A stretch of 64,000 nt of DNA, from the NCBI RefSeq assembly GCF_032884065.1, contig NC_088873.1, positions 33,638,227 through 33,702,226 of the forward strand. The letters run 5' to 3'. Made by a program: the position numbers and the translations under genes. The notes under the pieces are model-generated. The model saw only the letters and a list, made by a program, of their open reading frames with translations. It searched no databases and had not been told where the DNA came from. This document shows positions 32,769 to 44,228 of the stretch, piece by piece. The DNA comes from Artemia franciscana (taxonomy: Eukaryota > Arthropoda > Branchiopoda > Anostraca > Artemiidae). Each line of letters opens with the position of its first letter. Position 1 is the first letter of the stretch.

Positions 32769-32939
32769 TTAAGGCTTCCAATCTGTGCCAATTAAAGCCT
32801 TAAACTCTCTTTTCAAGGCTAATAAGGCTTCTACTTCCGAATCAATGATGGCCTCATCAACTTTTTTGGACTTCAGGTCTTCGACCTTCTCCCCTTGAGC
32901 AGCAATTTCACGGTTAATTTCATCTATCAATATCGATAC
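32769..32939 (-). CDS. aminoacyl-tRNA synthetase C-terminal exon with WHEP domain (probably cytosolic MetRS)
   Basis: Exon of 56 codons plus TAA (32771-32769), starting in phase 0 at acceptor TTTACAG (32941-32940). The translation is a complete WHEP-TRS helix-turn-helix: INREIAAQGEKVEDLKSKK, then VEALLALKREFKALIGTDWK and a terminal Pro. The family pattern is I-x-x-Q-G-x-x-V-R-x-L-K-x-x-K-A then L-L-x-L-K-x-x-Y-K-x-x-T-G-x-x-W/Y-K-P. WHEP domains bind tRNA and other synthetases in EPRS, MARS1, GARS, HARS and WARS. A WHEP that ends the protein fits MetRS best. Upstream synthetase exons were not identified; the exon at 36689-36907 is phase-compatible but not recognisable as MetRS. Confidence 0.75.
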   Translation of the reverse strand, partial: VSILIDEINREIAAQGEKVEDLKSKKVDEAIIDSEVEALLALKREFKALIGTDWKP

Positions 32940-33184
32940 CTGTAAATTAAATAGATCAGAAAAATAAATAAAGGGAACAAAAATTTCGATTTTTTTATAT
33001 CTGAGATCAAATTAGGCCAGGAACAGTTTTGGGAAACTTAAAAAAAAAAATCTATATAGTAGCATTAGAAGCAAAAGAAGCTGCAAGTTAAAAACTGTTG
33101 GTTCGTTTTTTACAACAATCGCAGCTCAAATGGCTAATTTGATGTTGAAGTACAAAACATGTTATTTTGCACTATTATATATTG

Positions 33185-34395
33185 ACGTAAAAAAGGAACG
33201 AAAGAGTTCTAGCAACGGTTTGTCCGACCATACAAAGGCAAAATTTTTAGCTTCCGTCTCGTACGGCTGACTGTCAGGGCTTCTGGGGGTAAAATCTCAC
33301 GGTGAGCAGGGTTGGACAGCAGCATTTTGCCAAACCTAGGGATAAGGTCCCCCAAACGGAGTTCCAAACTTTAGAGTTCAAGGGTTGCTAGGGCATCGTG
33401 GTAGAAAATGTCTCTATTACTCATGATGATGGTGGTTGCCCATTTTTGGACTGACTCCAGTTCCTGCATTAAATAAGCGGTTATTAATACTGACGGGCCC
33501 CAGACGGGTAAGGCGTATTTAAGTATGGGGCGTATGTAGCACAAGTATACACGTAAAAGACCTTGGGCGTTGCACCCGAATTGACACATTTTTGAAAGGG
33601 TATGCAGAGATGCGCGTGCTTGACGGGTCACACTATTAATATGGGTGGTAAAGGTGCAATCATGTGAGACAATTACACCTAGTATTTTCACCTCACTCAC
33701 AACAGGGAAAGGAACTTCAATGGGGACAAAGACTCTCTTTAGCTGGTTCAGTCTAAGCATTTTTACTTCACAGAGTTAACAGTCAATTTCGTATTAGAGG
33801 ACTATGAACTTAGTATATCGAAAGTGATTTCGGGGAATTGTTTGGTGTGGACAATGCCAAGAAGAAGATAGGGGAGCAAGAGCGACAAATTGTCGATAAA
33901 TTTGTCTTTGTCGGTATGTTCTACCAGCAAGTAGTTGATGATGGCATGAAACATCATTCCTGCAAGTTTCGTCCCCTGCAGGGGACCACAAGTTATTTTA
34001 CTCCACCCTGAGTCCTAGTCCTCTTCGTGTAAAGCAAATACTTTTTGCTGTCTTTCAGACAGAAAATCGAGAACAATGGCAAGCGTTTGGCGTTCAGCAT
34101 CCATTTATTTTAGGTATTTTCAGGCCACTAGGTGTGATAGAAGATCAAAAGCTTTGCAAAAGTCAATGGCTGCTAGATCAACAAAACAGCCTTGCTTTTC
34201 AAACTATTTCAGGATCTGATCGTATATTCTGACTAGGTATATAGACGTCTTTCATTTTGGGAGTCCGCCATATTGGTATTTGTCGAAAGTCTGTCTTACT
34301 TGCTCTAATAGCCGCAGCAAGATGAACGATTCTGTCACTTTCGCTGGGCATGGCGTTAGGGAGATTTGTCTTAAATCATCACAAGACTTGGGCGG
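33185..34395 (-). pseudogene. non-LTR retrotransposon (jockey/CR1-like) RT and 3' region, truncated
   Basis: Read leftward on the - strand: DLRQISLTPCPAKVTE (about 34370), KYQYGGLPK, FVDLAAIDFCKAFD (RT block A, Asp-x-x-x-Ala-Phe-Asp), ITCGPLQGTKLAG (block B, about 33975), a weak catalytic block FIDNLSLLLPYLL, and an open stretch 33760-33371 with LGVIVSHDCTFTTHINSV and YLCYIRPILKYALPVWGPS. It ends with PLYGRTNRC then NSFVPFF near 33190, a common C-terminus of this LINE group. Several stops are present. The 5' side is truncated exactly where an RTE fragment begins. Confidence 0.75.
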
Positions 34396-34818
34396 GTTCA
34401 CTTTAACAAACATCTACCATATCTTCATCCGATTTTCTGAGCCCCCATGCTTCTAAGCCATATTTAACCACTGTCATCATTTTCGCTTCCATTATTCTAA
34501 TCTTGATTTACAGACTTATCTTCCTATTCTTATAGATTTTTTGCAACTATTCGAAAACACCCTGAGCCTGGGCTATTTTACTTTTAACATCTTCACTGCT
34601 CCATATGATTGATTTTTTCGCTATTATCAATTCGATATTATGATCAGTTTTTTCGTTACCAAACGTCACCTTTTCATCTTCACTTATTCTTAGCCTTAGT
34701 GACTTAGTCTTCTTAACATTAATTTTCAAACCTATTCCATTACCCTGAACTCACAAAACCTCTAAAAGTTCGTTCATTTGGCTCATATTTTAATCTATGA
34801 AACTTAATCATCAGCATA
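34396..34818 (-). pseudogene. RTE-type LINE fragment starting at the catalytic YADD
   Basis: Starts on the - strand with VDYADD (about 34818-34804), the RT catalytic motif. It continues MNELLEVL, KINVKKTKSLRLRISEDEKV, SSEDVKSKIAQAQGVF and MTVVKYGLEAWGLRKSDEDM, and stops at the LINE boundary. This family also occurs at 19280, 47149 and 57390. Frame-broken. Confidence 0.75.
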
Positions 34819-35625
34819 ATCTACTTGCAGTGCTCTATCACCTAGGGAAGTGACCACTCCTCTTTTCAAAGGAGGAAAATGATTACAAGAATAATTTGAG
34901 TAACGGTAACTGTGTGTAAGTATTTTATTGGCCCAAATCTCAAAACATCTGTCATTGCGGAGAACCGGGATACCAAAAAAAGGAAAACACCTATCCATCT
35001 CTGATTTTTGAGTAAATTTGGGCTTTGGATCCAAGGAGTTAAATAAACAAAAAAGGACCGCTGAAATTCCCCACTAAACTCTCAAAAATAAAAATAAATG
35101 TCATCTATAAAAGGAACCCAAAATCAAGTTTTACCAAGACTTCATAAAATAGCCCGTTCTTGAAGATTTCCCACGAAGATATCCACTTCAATTGCTGAAA
35201 GGACGGCGCCCATATTTGTCTTTAAAAAGTGCTATAACATAGAAAAAAAAGAAGTTTCGTTAAAAAGAGCGGTAAATACAAGAAACGCTTAATTCAAAAG
35301 TGTAGATTTTTCTAATATAGATGGGTCTGAATTAAGCTTATGCTCCCAAATGACTTAAGTTTTTTGGGGATCACAATTGGTATACATGGCTTCCGCATCT
35401 AACCACCAATTCATGTATTTCGTAAATTGAAACTTACTTTACTTTAGAAACGAAATCAGTGAAAGTTTTGATGAATGATCTTTGAGCCTGAATTAGTTGA
35501 CACAATACGACTGGTAAAAATTTACCTATATTTGCCCTAGGAGAACGAAAAGAGGAAACATTTGGTCGAAGTGGATTAACAGGTTTATTAATATTAGGAA
35601 GAGATTAAAAGCGAGGAAACGTGGA
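34819..35625 (-). pseudogene. Penelope-like element RT fragment
   Basis: On the - strand: NPLRPNVSSFRSPRANIGKF (about 35570), SFIKTFTDFV, a catalytic block FIDDIYFYF (about 35105, YxDD-like), then FTQKSEMDRCFPFFGIPVLR and NHFPPLKRGVVTSLGDRALQ. The last two are the standard PLE post-catalytic blocks (F-T-x-E-x-E ... L-P-F-L-D-x-L-V; N-H-P-x-x-x-K-R-x-V-V). Frameshifts are present. It fuses without a gap to the RTE YADD, so a single open frame spans both families. Confidence 0.75.
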
Positions 35626-35639
35626 TAAAACTTTTTGTA

Positions 35640-36290
35640 CAATTTATCTGTGAACTAAGTCTAATTTTAGAAAAGGAAGAAATAAAATAAAAAGTTTTAA
35701 CTAAAAAAGATAGTGTTACAGTCTTTTCATTAACACAATCACAAGTGGAGAAATTACTTTTATTAATTCTAAATAAAAATGAGTCTAATTTCCAATGACC
35801 AGTAACAAATTGTATCAGTTTATTAAGCCAACAGTAGTTGTATATAACTTTCTTAGGGCAAATGATTTAAGGCCCCAAGCGGTTCTGGCGGTAGATAACA
35901 ATTTTGCCAAGTATTGTCTGGCAACTGTCACTTTACTTTCAACATGGTCATTCTAAAGAAACTGTCTATCTGACAGTAAGCCACTGTGTCTTAAAATATC
36001 ACTTATTTATCTTGTATATATATATAAAAAAAAAAAAGATTTATCAGGAGAATTTCTCTTTTCTTCGTCAAGATTACAGCTCCGCATACACCGAAATTCA
36101 ATTTATTTTCATCGGTTCATTTTTTTAATAGCATAAATCCCTTTTTGGCTGTATGACCTATGATTTTCACGTCTTTAGAAGGTATTATTATGCAGATATC
36201 GTCAGCATACGCTTGTAATGAAAAGCATGCCGGTAATTCTTAATGAAGTGACACAGCCCAGGTTAATGCAACAGACACAGCATGCTTCCT
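35640..36290 (-). pseudogene. R1/I-type LINE RT C-terminal fragment
   Basis: On the - strand: FSLQAYADDICIIIPSKDVK (RT catalytic block, about 36210), ILRHSGLLSDRQF, HVESKVTVARQYLAKLLSTA, AWGLKSFALRKLYTTTV and, with a frame change, QFVTGHWKLDSFLFRINKS plus CDCVNEKTV. The order and spacing match the R1/I-group RT thumb and C-terminal GHG/CxC region. Frame breaks are present. Confidence 0.7.
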
Positions 36291-36688
36291 TTTGAAAACG
36301 CTCTTTGAAGGATACAAGTTATATTATTGGTTTTATCGCCATAAAAGACTGATCATTCTGATATATAACTTTTAATCAACACAACTGGAGGAGTCAGATG
36401 GCCTAGCTCTAGCACCTCGTTTAAAATCCCGGGGTGCCATGCATTGTTGAGCCTATTCAGTCCAATTTTACACAAGAAAACTGTTGGACCAGGTTCTACT
36501 AAAGTGATTTGTCAGATATACCGATAAATCATGCCGGAACTTTGTTCAACATACTTGAAAGTTCTAGATCGTGTTCGTATTCTTTTTCTCTGTCAACAGC
36601 TTGATCTTATCGACATACTAATTTTTTACACTATTTGAAATAACCTTCAATCCGCAGACAAAAGGCAAGTAAATAATACAAAGTTTAC
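36290..36688. other. LINE remainder or intron, no clear gene
   Basis: May include further upstream RT sequence on the - strand in poor condition. No block is clear enough to name. Confidence 0.3.
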
Positions 36689-36907
36689 CACATCAGAATA
36701 ATATTTCGCAATTATTCTATCCACTTCGTTTTTCACCGTGGAGAAGGAAGTTTCACCCCGGAGTTTTTGAAGTTCCTTGACCACTTCCATATCTTCAAAC
36801 CACTTCTGGAACCAGAGCAACCACCTAACGTCGACCTTATCCAAACATCGAGAATGTAGCATTTTAAGATTTGGCCTGTCTGCGCTCTCTTCCATTTTTT
36901 TACTAAT
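36689..36907 (-). CDS. internal coding exon, unknown protein
   Basis: Exactly 73 codons, phase 0 at both ends, between acceptor TTTTACAG (36909-36908) and donor GTAAAC (36688). The product is helical and amphipathic: CLDKVDVRWLLWFQKWFEDM, then EVVKELQKLRGETSF and NEVDRIIAKYYSD. It is phase-compatible with the WHEP exon 3.75 kb downstream on the same strand, so the two may be consecutive exons of one gene, with the retroelement mosaic filling the intron. I do not recognise the domain. Confidence 0.6.
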
Positions 36908-37079
36908 CTGTAAAATAAAATCATTTTATTTAAGTCACGAAAACAAAAACCAGTAGTCGAAGTTGCGTGTTCTTATGTACATTTTGAATTTTTCCTACTT
37001 CGAAATATACTTTAAAAGTCCTAAAAGGTTCAATTAAACACCCTGGACCATTCCTTGGCTTTTGGTAATGTACCATTTT

Positions 37080-37625
37080 GAAAATCTGAATTTGAAGAGT
37101 ATGGTTTGATTTAGTTCAACATTCTCCAAAATATTCCCAAAGAGTTCAACCATCCAACAGTTAGTCTTAATAGTTCAAGTAATAATAGCCGAAGCAGATG
37201 GAGTGGAAGTAGCAGCCGTATGAAAAGAGTACCTTTTAGTTAGATTAATTTCCCTATGAAAATGCCCTGCAAATTTTAGCTTATTAGTCTAAGCTTTTAT
37301 TGATAAACTGCACATAAAATCCTTTTGGGAACCGAAATACACAAAGTACATTTTAATTTAGGTCAAAGCCTCCTTGAATATTCCCTGAAAGTTTTACCTT
37401 AATACCATTAACCTTAGTACAGGTAGTAGTTCTAGCAGTCGTAATAGTAGTAATAGTGGTAACAAGCAAATAGTGCCTTTTGGTCAATTCAACATTACCC
37501 TCAATACACCCTTGGTCAATTGGTCACCCATCTCATCATACCCTGAAAGTTCTAACTTATTATCCTCGATCATTCCTGAGTTTCCCTTTTTGATAACCTG
37601 CATATATACGACTTAATACTCCTAC
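37080..37625 (+). repeat. degenerate tandem repeat with AGT/AGC triplet tracts
   Basis: Recurrent blocks: 'ttcaacattctcc'/'ttcaacattaccctc', 'ccttttggtcaa'/'ccttttagttag', 'ccctgaaagtt(c/t)taac', 'gataaactgcac'/'gataacctgcat' and 'agtaataatag/agtagtaatag'. Roughly three diverged units of 150-230 bases. The 23.2-23.4 kb stretch is related. Confidence 0.6.
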
Positions 37626-37769
37626 CGCATGATATATGACGTAGAGACGAAGCAACTTTGCTTCTCTAGATGAACCGATCTGCAGCTATGAGGGCACCTC
37701 GTTAGCAGCAATTTACTATGCATATGACGTGGCCTGTATGAATTATACACATAACAGGTTCAAAAAGTT

Positions 37770-38950
37770 CAACACTCTAGTTCCCAACAACAAATTTTCC
37801 TAACAACAAATACTCTTTCCCAAAAACAAATACTCGACGTAAGCAATAGGTGAAATGTATAACTTACAACCCTTGCTCTGAGAGCTGTGGGGGTTTGGGG
37901 ATTCCAAATATCCCCAGAGAAATATTTACTGGATCTTTCAACAATGCTGAACGAGATGGCTATCTCAAAATTTTCATTGGATGGATTTGAGAATTGATGA
38001 GTTTGAAAGGTGAGCTGATGGCGCTCCAATCCCTTTTGACTCTTAAAAAAGGACGTTGGATCGTTCAATTTCCGCTTGAATGAGCTCCTTTAAAAGTATC
38101 TACGATAACCCTCTCCATACAAAGGGCCATTGAAAAATAGTATAATAAATTGTGCTCATTTTGTCCTTTACGTCAGCAGTGTTATTGCACTGTCTATGAT
38201 TTTGCTTATATGCCCTTTGAAATGCTTCATATTAATATCATTAGCTTCAAAAATATCATTAATAAAAGTATGAGCAAAGCGTATTTGGCTTCTTTTTTTT
38301 AACAAGCCCCACAACACACAATGAAATTTTCAACTTCAGTACATAGCACTCCCACTCACTTTAAACATGAATTAAGCTTTGAGAGATTGTGTTGTGCGAC
38401 AAACTCAATCCTAATAAACTGAAAGATTTAGGTGGAAGATACTTTTACATTAACAAGAAGGAAAAAAAAATAACTCAAAGCTTGTATGATAAAGTAAAAT
38501 TCTTAATTAGGGCTGATAGATACTCCTCCCACAAAGCTTAGAAGATGCTATTGAAGCACATTTTTAACCAAAAAGCAAATTAATTTCCCTCCTCCCTTCC
38601 TGCAAAATTGTTCGTCAGAGAAAATCGTCATTTCCCTGAAAACTGTTCCAATGAGCAATGGAATTTTTTTTTTTTGGATATGCATTGTCCTATCTCTACA
38701 CATTCTTTTGAGTAAACCCAATAAACTTGATTTTCCAGTCTTTTTTCGAAAAAAATTCAAAACTTTCAAGACAAGTTCCCAGATAGGAATGGGGGAACGC
38801 CCTATAGAAATGTAGATAATAAAAACTGGGGCACCGTAGCCGACAGCCGTAAATACACGTAGAAGAAAAAGAAGGTTCCTCAGATGTAAACTCGGAAGGG
38901 TCCACCCGTATGTGAACGTATGTACCCCTCGAAAAATTTATAGCCAAGTA
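37770..38950 (-). repeat. family A copies, reversed and diverged
   Basis: 37860-38080 carries 'acaacccttgctctgagagc', the 'tgtgggggtttggggattcc' block and 'aaaaggacgttgga'. 38590-38950 carries 'ttcctgcaaaattg', 'aatgagcaatggaatt' and 'cctatagaaatgtagataat', reversed relative to the 48-kb copy. Open frames here (37769-38068, 38548-38947, - strand) are repeat-derived. 38100-38560 between them is unremarkable. Confidence 0.5.
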
Positions 38951-38989
38951 AACAACAGAGCATTCTAATTAATCATTGAGCCTTCAGGG

Positions 38990-39770
38990 CTTGTCTATTT
39001 TGACATGCGCTTCCGGGCTGAAAAAGCTCTTCCTAACTGATCTACCTACTGATTCAGCTGATTTATCTAATGGTTTGCATCGCCATATTTTTAGGCATGA
39101 ATATATAATGAGTCGGTGGTAATCGGCTCGAGATTGTCTATGCAGGATTTAAACTCTTTTTCATAGAAGAGCATCGCCAAGTGGTGAAAAGCATGTTGTG
39201 ACCAATATGGGCCAGGGATTGCACAGGAGGTCTCAAGGACTTCTCACTGTCCTATTCTTAGCCGGCTTAAGCGCTTCAGTGTAGGTTTGAGAAGAAGTGT
39301 TGGTCCATGTCCTGCACTGGTGTCCGGACCATTGCTTTTCCAGAGGCTAAAACATACATCGGCCCTATACACCAAAATATCCTCCCGCCCCAACATCAAC
39401 CGGCACGGTTAAGGCCACTCAGGGCTGTTGCACAGCCTGTACCGAAAATTCAACCTATGACTGTGTCACATGCTCGTTATGAGCTTAGTTTAGAGCCCTC
39501 GTTTGTTAAGGTGTTTAATGCTGGGTCGACTTTTTAATCCGGATTATTGTTTTTAATTGAATATATTATAATTTTGTGTATACTTGTCGACTTATTTTCG
39601 TGTGTATGTGAAAGTTATTATTGTCAATTGTATAATTTATAATTTTGTGAATGTTAATTTTGACTTGTCGACAGATTTTTGTGTGTGCATGACAATAAAA
39701 ACTAATAATCGGATCAGTTAGTCGCATATTTTTTAAATAAAGTGAATTTGAATTGAATTTGAATGTAGCT
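38990..39770 (+). repeat. LINE-like 3' end with AATTGAAT tail
   Basis: The segment ends in 'aataaagtgaatttgaattg' plus further tgaat repeats (39737-39766), a tail typical of jockey/CR1-type LINEs, after a T-rich UTR-like stretch. It is preceded by a GC-richer open frame (39307-39537) with PQHQPARLRPLRAVAQPVP that is not recognisable. The strand and family call is tentative. Confidence 0.4.
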
Positions 39771-39789
39771 ATGCGGTATAATAGTAAAA

Positions 39790-40063
39790 TAATGTATACG
39801 AAACATTCAGCAAGGAAAACAGGTTTTGATTTCAACAAAGCAGTGGATAAAAATTAAAAACAAAACAACAATTTAAATTAAAAAATTCTGAATATTTCGA
39901 CCCCGTGTCGGGAGTGTTTCTCAACAAAAAAAGAGAAAAAAGGCAAAAAATATAGGTAAGAGAAAAAAAGTTTTTTTTAATAATACAAAAAAAAACGAAA
40001 ACGACAACATAACACACAAAAAAAAACACTCAAATTATAAACTAACTGCTAGAACTAATGATA
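39790..40063 (-). other. A-rich stretch downstream of the 40.06-kb ORF
   Basis: Homopolymer-rich. It contains the palindromic 'cccgtgtcggg' at about 39902 within 'ttcgaccccgtgtcgggagt', and no other notable feature. Confidence 0.3.
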
Positions 40064-40390
40064 CTATATAAGAATAAAACCGATGATGGTGACGAGGAGA
40101 CAGATAAAAAGAATGATTTTTAATTTTGTCTTTGGTATCCAGTTATTTTGGCGCGGTTGGCCGGATATAGCACTCGTCCGGTTCTTTGAACTGGTGACCA
40201 GTATGTAGTCGCGTCCCGCTGGATAGGAGGACTCACCACCTTCGTTAAAACTAATCGTGCCGCTGAGGGCGGCCTGAACCTCATCGGGTGAACTGATCCC
40301 ACCCCAGTGGCTAGTAAACCTCAAACCTTGGGTCAGATGGACTAGCAACCCTCCGCCTGATAACACTTGCTGTGCAAAGTGATAAATCAT
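40064..40390 (-). CDS. 108-codon ORF with C-terminal transmembrane segment, unknown
   Basis: ATG at 40390, TAG at 40064. The first 85 residues are GC-richer than the surroundings and include SHWGGISSPDEVQAALSGTI and YPAGRDYILVTSSKNRTSA. The last 21 form a hydrophobic helix (KLKIILFICLLVTIIGFILI). No family recognised and no splice signals. It sits between a LINE-like tail and a Helentron-like element, so it may be transposon-borne. Confidence 0.35.
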   Translation of the reverse strand: MIYHFAQQVLSGGGLLVHLTQGLRFTSHWGGISSPDEVQAALSGTISFNEGGESSYPAGRDYILVTSSKNRTSAISGQPRQNNWIPKTKLKIILFICLLVTIIGFILI

Positions 40391-40421
40391 CCTCGGACAC
40401 GCAAAAAAAAAGATAGAAAAA

Positions 40422-40995
40422 CAACAGCTAAGAGCTCATATGGCACTTGTGACGAGGTCGGACGAGCCAAGAGCTAAGAGCTCATACGGCATGAGCTAAG
40501 AGCTCATACGGCATGAGCTAAGAGCTCATATGGCATGAGCTCTAGCAAAATTCTAGGAATCAATAGATTGATTTAAAAGGAAAATCAGAGGCTTCAAGCC
40601 GGTGGGGAATTAAAAATAAGAGCTGTGAGATACGAGGTCCTTTTGAATATTAAAATTCATTAACATCCGATGACCCAATCATAAGTTAAAAATACCTCAT
40701 TTTTCTATTTTTTCCTCTCCTTTCAGCCCCTCAGATGGTCAAATCAGGGAAAACAATTTTATCAAGGCAATTTGTAGAGGTCCCTGACACGTCTTCACAT
40801 TCAGTGTTTCAGAAACACTGAACTCACCAAAAAACTGGACCCCCCTTACTCCCCCGAAGAGAGTGGATCCAATCCGGTTACGTCAATCATGTATCTACGA
40901 CATTTGTTTATTCTACCCACAAAGTTTCAGCCTGATCTCTCCACTCTAAGCCTTTTCCAAGATTTTCCTTATCCTGACGACGTCAGAAAGACCGA
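40422..40995 (+). mobile_element. Helentron-like element, copy 3, short
   Basis: The same 5' end as 10119 and 45242 ('agctaagagctcatatggca'), then a different minisatellite (about 22-bp units 'agctaagagctcatacggca', 40460-40545), one and a half body monomers, and a truncated end 'agaaagaccgacgg' without the 3' hairpin. It abuts the start of the RTE-type LINE. Confidence 0.7.
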
Positions 40996-41019
40996 CGGAT
41001 TTAATTTTTTTGACCAAAG

Positions 41020-43800
41020 ATGACTAAGAGTAGCCACCTGGAATGTCTTAACCCTGAATGCAGCTACAGCAGAAGAACTTTTATCTTGTGAGAACTAAAA
41101 AAGAGCAAGATAGCTATTGCAGGGCTGACCGAGACCCGCCTGATCCTCAGTAGTGAAGAACAAATAAGCAATAACCACTCATTGCTCTGGTCTGGTAGTT
41201 GCAAAAGAATGAAAGGTGTCTCTGCCTTGTGCTCAACAGCCTAGCAAGAAAGTACATGTTGTTCCAAGAAGTGATTTCGGACAGTCTTATGAAAGCACGT
41301 TTCTAATACAGACATGGCAAAATGACAGTTGTAATGTGTTCTGCTCCAACGACCGATTCCAAAGATGTCGCCAAAATAGAATTTTATACTGAGCTCTCCA
41401 GAACACTCGTAAGAGCATCCCTCCAAGACATATGCGTCCTACTTGGGGACTTCAACACAACAATAAGAGACGACACATGCATATGGAGAGGCATCATAGG
41501 ACGCGTAATGCCCAATTCCCTCTATGACAATAGGTCTGTGCCTACTTAAAATCTGCAGATCTCACGACGTTGTTGGTGCAAACACGTACTTCCAGCGCAA
41601 AATCATCCACCAAAATACATAGTACAGTAACGACAGCCGCACGAAAAAACCTATCGACTATATAATCATCTTGAAGCACTGGAGATCGTCACTGAGGAAT
41701 TACACAGCATATGGATCAGCCGGGCTTTGAAATACTGACCGCAGACTACTCTGCGCCAAAGTTCAGCTTTGCCTGAGACCACCGGCCAGAAATGAGCCCA
41801 ACAGTTATTGAAGTCTTGAAACTAAAGGAGTTGAACACCAGGCGAAAGCACGCCGTTGAGGTATCGAAACCGATTTGAGCTACTTCAAACCCTCACGAAG
41901 AGCAAAAATGCCGGGAAGTACTTCGAGAATCAAACATATGAAGCCACGCAGCCAGTCCTAAGCAAGAAGAGGCACCTCAAGAAAGCTTGAATTTCAGAAA
42001 AAACTTCGCAAGTGATAGAACTGAAGTAGAAGGCTAGACTACAGGGTGAAATGGCGTCCTACTGGAAGCTAAATGGCATCCGCAACAGGCTCATACACCG
42101 TCACCAAGAGATGTTCATTCAAAATAAAGCTGAGGAAATCGAGAAAGCGGCAGGGAAAAAGGACATAGGCTGTCTGTCAAAGCATCTTCGAGATTTCATT
42201 GACACCAAGGATCCCACAGTAAAACACGTCGTTTCAAGAGACGGAAAGCTTCTTTCGGGTGAAAGCTCGTGCCTCGATAGCAAGAAAGAACATTTCTCCT
42301 CGCACCTAAATAGAACTAATCCCCCTGTTATAGTAGACAAAACACTCCGTCAGTCTTCCAGCCATCGAGGTCAGCGATCTTGCCACTGACTCATTTAACA
42401 CCTCAGAAACAAGCAGTGTGATAAATAGGCTGAAGAACAATAAGGCCTCTGGTGTATGCAGCATAAGTTCAAAGTTGCTGAAATATTCCGGCCCAGTCAT
42501 ACTTCTTCTTCTGCAGACTCTCTTTTTTGTTGTATTGGAAACGTCTGTCATTCCGGGAGACTGGCGAAGAGGAATCATCATCCCATCATGGAAGAAGAAA
42601 GGCAGGCGCAGAGATTGTGCAAACTATCGAAAAATAGGACTTCTCTCCTGAGAAACTCTTCTCAATGATGCTTCTGGATCGTTACCGAAACATTATCCAC
42701 CGAATTCGAAGACCAGAACAAGCCACTTTTATGTCAGAGCGATCGACCATAGAGCAAATATACACAGTCTGTTAAGTAGTCGAGAAATATGAGAGTTTCA
42801 ACAAAAAGCATTCATCACCTTCGTCAACTTCCGAGCTGCTTTCAATTCACTCAACCTGGATGCCCTGTAGATCATATTGTAGTTCATCGGCCTGCCAGAT
42901 ATATACTGTAGACTTTTCGAAGCACTCCATAACGAAAAAGACAGCTGCGTCCAAGTAAACGGCCAAAGAAGCCCATTCTTTCCGATTTAAACAGGGGTTC
43001 AGCAAGGTTGTACCTTTGCTCCCGAACTGTTCTACGTGTTCTACTGTTCCAAACGTCCAACTGGTGGACGTACTTCACATCCTACAAAAAGAAGCTGCGA
43101 AAACAGGACTACAGGTAAACTGGGACAGAACCAAACCTGCGGCACTGGACCAAACAACTACTGTCGATGTAGTCAAGCAGTTCACGTGTTTGGATTCTGT
43201 CATTGCTGTCAACGGCTCCCTTCTCCCTGAACTACAAGCAAGAATAGCCGAGGCATCTCCTACCATGGGGAGGTTAAATCTCACCTATGGTGGAAACCAA
43301 GTATTAGCCGAAACACGAAGCTGCGAATTTTCAACGCCCTGGTTGGATCTGTAATTCTTTATGGAACAGAAACCTGACCTGCTACAAACAAACCTCTCAA
43401 GATCGTAGACGTGTTCCAGACGAAAAACCTTAGGAGGATAGAAGGTTAGAGTTGGTTTGACTTCGTCAGCAACGAGAAGTTACAGCAGACAACGCAGCAG
43501 TCACTGTTTTCCATCCAAATTGTGGAGCGCACTCTAAGATGGTTCAGTCATCTCCTTAGAATGCCATCACACCTACCTGCGAAAATCATTCTTGCCTTTA
43601 ACCCCGCAGAAGCTGGCTGGAAATGACCCCACGGAAGACCAACACACCGATGGTTCGATAGACTTTTGAATTGCTTGAAGCTGCCAAACATCGAAGTCCA
43701 CGATGCATCAGCATTAGCATATTATCACACAAGTTAGAGGAGGCTGACATCACTCTCTACGCAGAGCCACAAGATCAAGCAGCAGCACATGATTTGTTTT
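41020..43800 (+). pseudogene. RTE-type LINE, nearly full length but decayed
   Basis: The endonuclease part begins VATWNVLTLNAATAEELLS (41030) and continues KIAIAGLTETRL, MTVVMCSAPTTDS, CVLLGDFNTTIRDD (41425), ANTYFQRKIIHQ and KPIDYIIILKHW. The RT part follows, with NRLKNNKASGVCSISSKLLK (42420), VIPGDWRRGIIIPSWKKKG, NYRKIGLLS and FQVNGQRSPF-like pieces. A post-RT part from 43020 to 43700 includes LRWFSHLLRMPSHLPAK and GRPTHRWFDRLLN. Many stops and frameshifts; the catalytic YADD block is missing from 43020, where the sequence jumps. The order EN then RT then C-terminal domain is that of RTE/BovB-like elements. Confidence 0.75.
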
Positions 43801-44054
43801 CATCTGTAAAAAGATGACAGTTTCGTTTAATACGGTAACAATTGAAAATGGATCGTCACTAAGGAAAGCGATATTCTGATTTTAATCTATATCCTGAAAA
43901 AGCGTCAGAGCTCCATTTCAGTTTACTATTGAACAATAAAGAATTTAGGTGAAATTGAAATCATAATGGCGTCTTGTGGTTCATTTTGAATTACCACCAT
44001 ATTAAACAAAACTTCAAATCTTTCTGAAGATATAAATTGTGCTTTCTTCCTGAC

Positions 44055-44154
44055 NNNNNNNNNNNNNNNNNNNNNNNNNNNNNNNNNNNNNNNNNNNNNN
44101 NNNNNNNNNNNNNNNNNNNNNNNNNNNNNNNNNNNNNNNNNNNNNNNNNNNNNN
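44055..44154. other. assembly gap, 100 N
   Basis: Exactly 100 unknown bases, the usual placeholder for a gap of unknown length. It lies 75 bases left of an exon on the - strand, so the neighbouring gene structure is uncertain. Confidence 1.
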
Positions 44155-44228
44155 GGGGACTGTTCTATTAAAAGTTGAAAGTTCTTCTATCCTTTTCAAA
44201 GGCCGAAAGCTACTAAAGCGTATTACAC

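Noticed and set aside
37769-38068. 99-codon - strand ORF
   Set aside because: It lies in a family A repeat copy; homologous copies at 23.8 and 51.4 kb have different frames.
42051-42651. Overlapping ORFs of the 42-kb region as host genes
   Set aside because: They are pieces of the decayed RTE-type LINE, recognisable by the endonuclease and RT blocks on either side.
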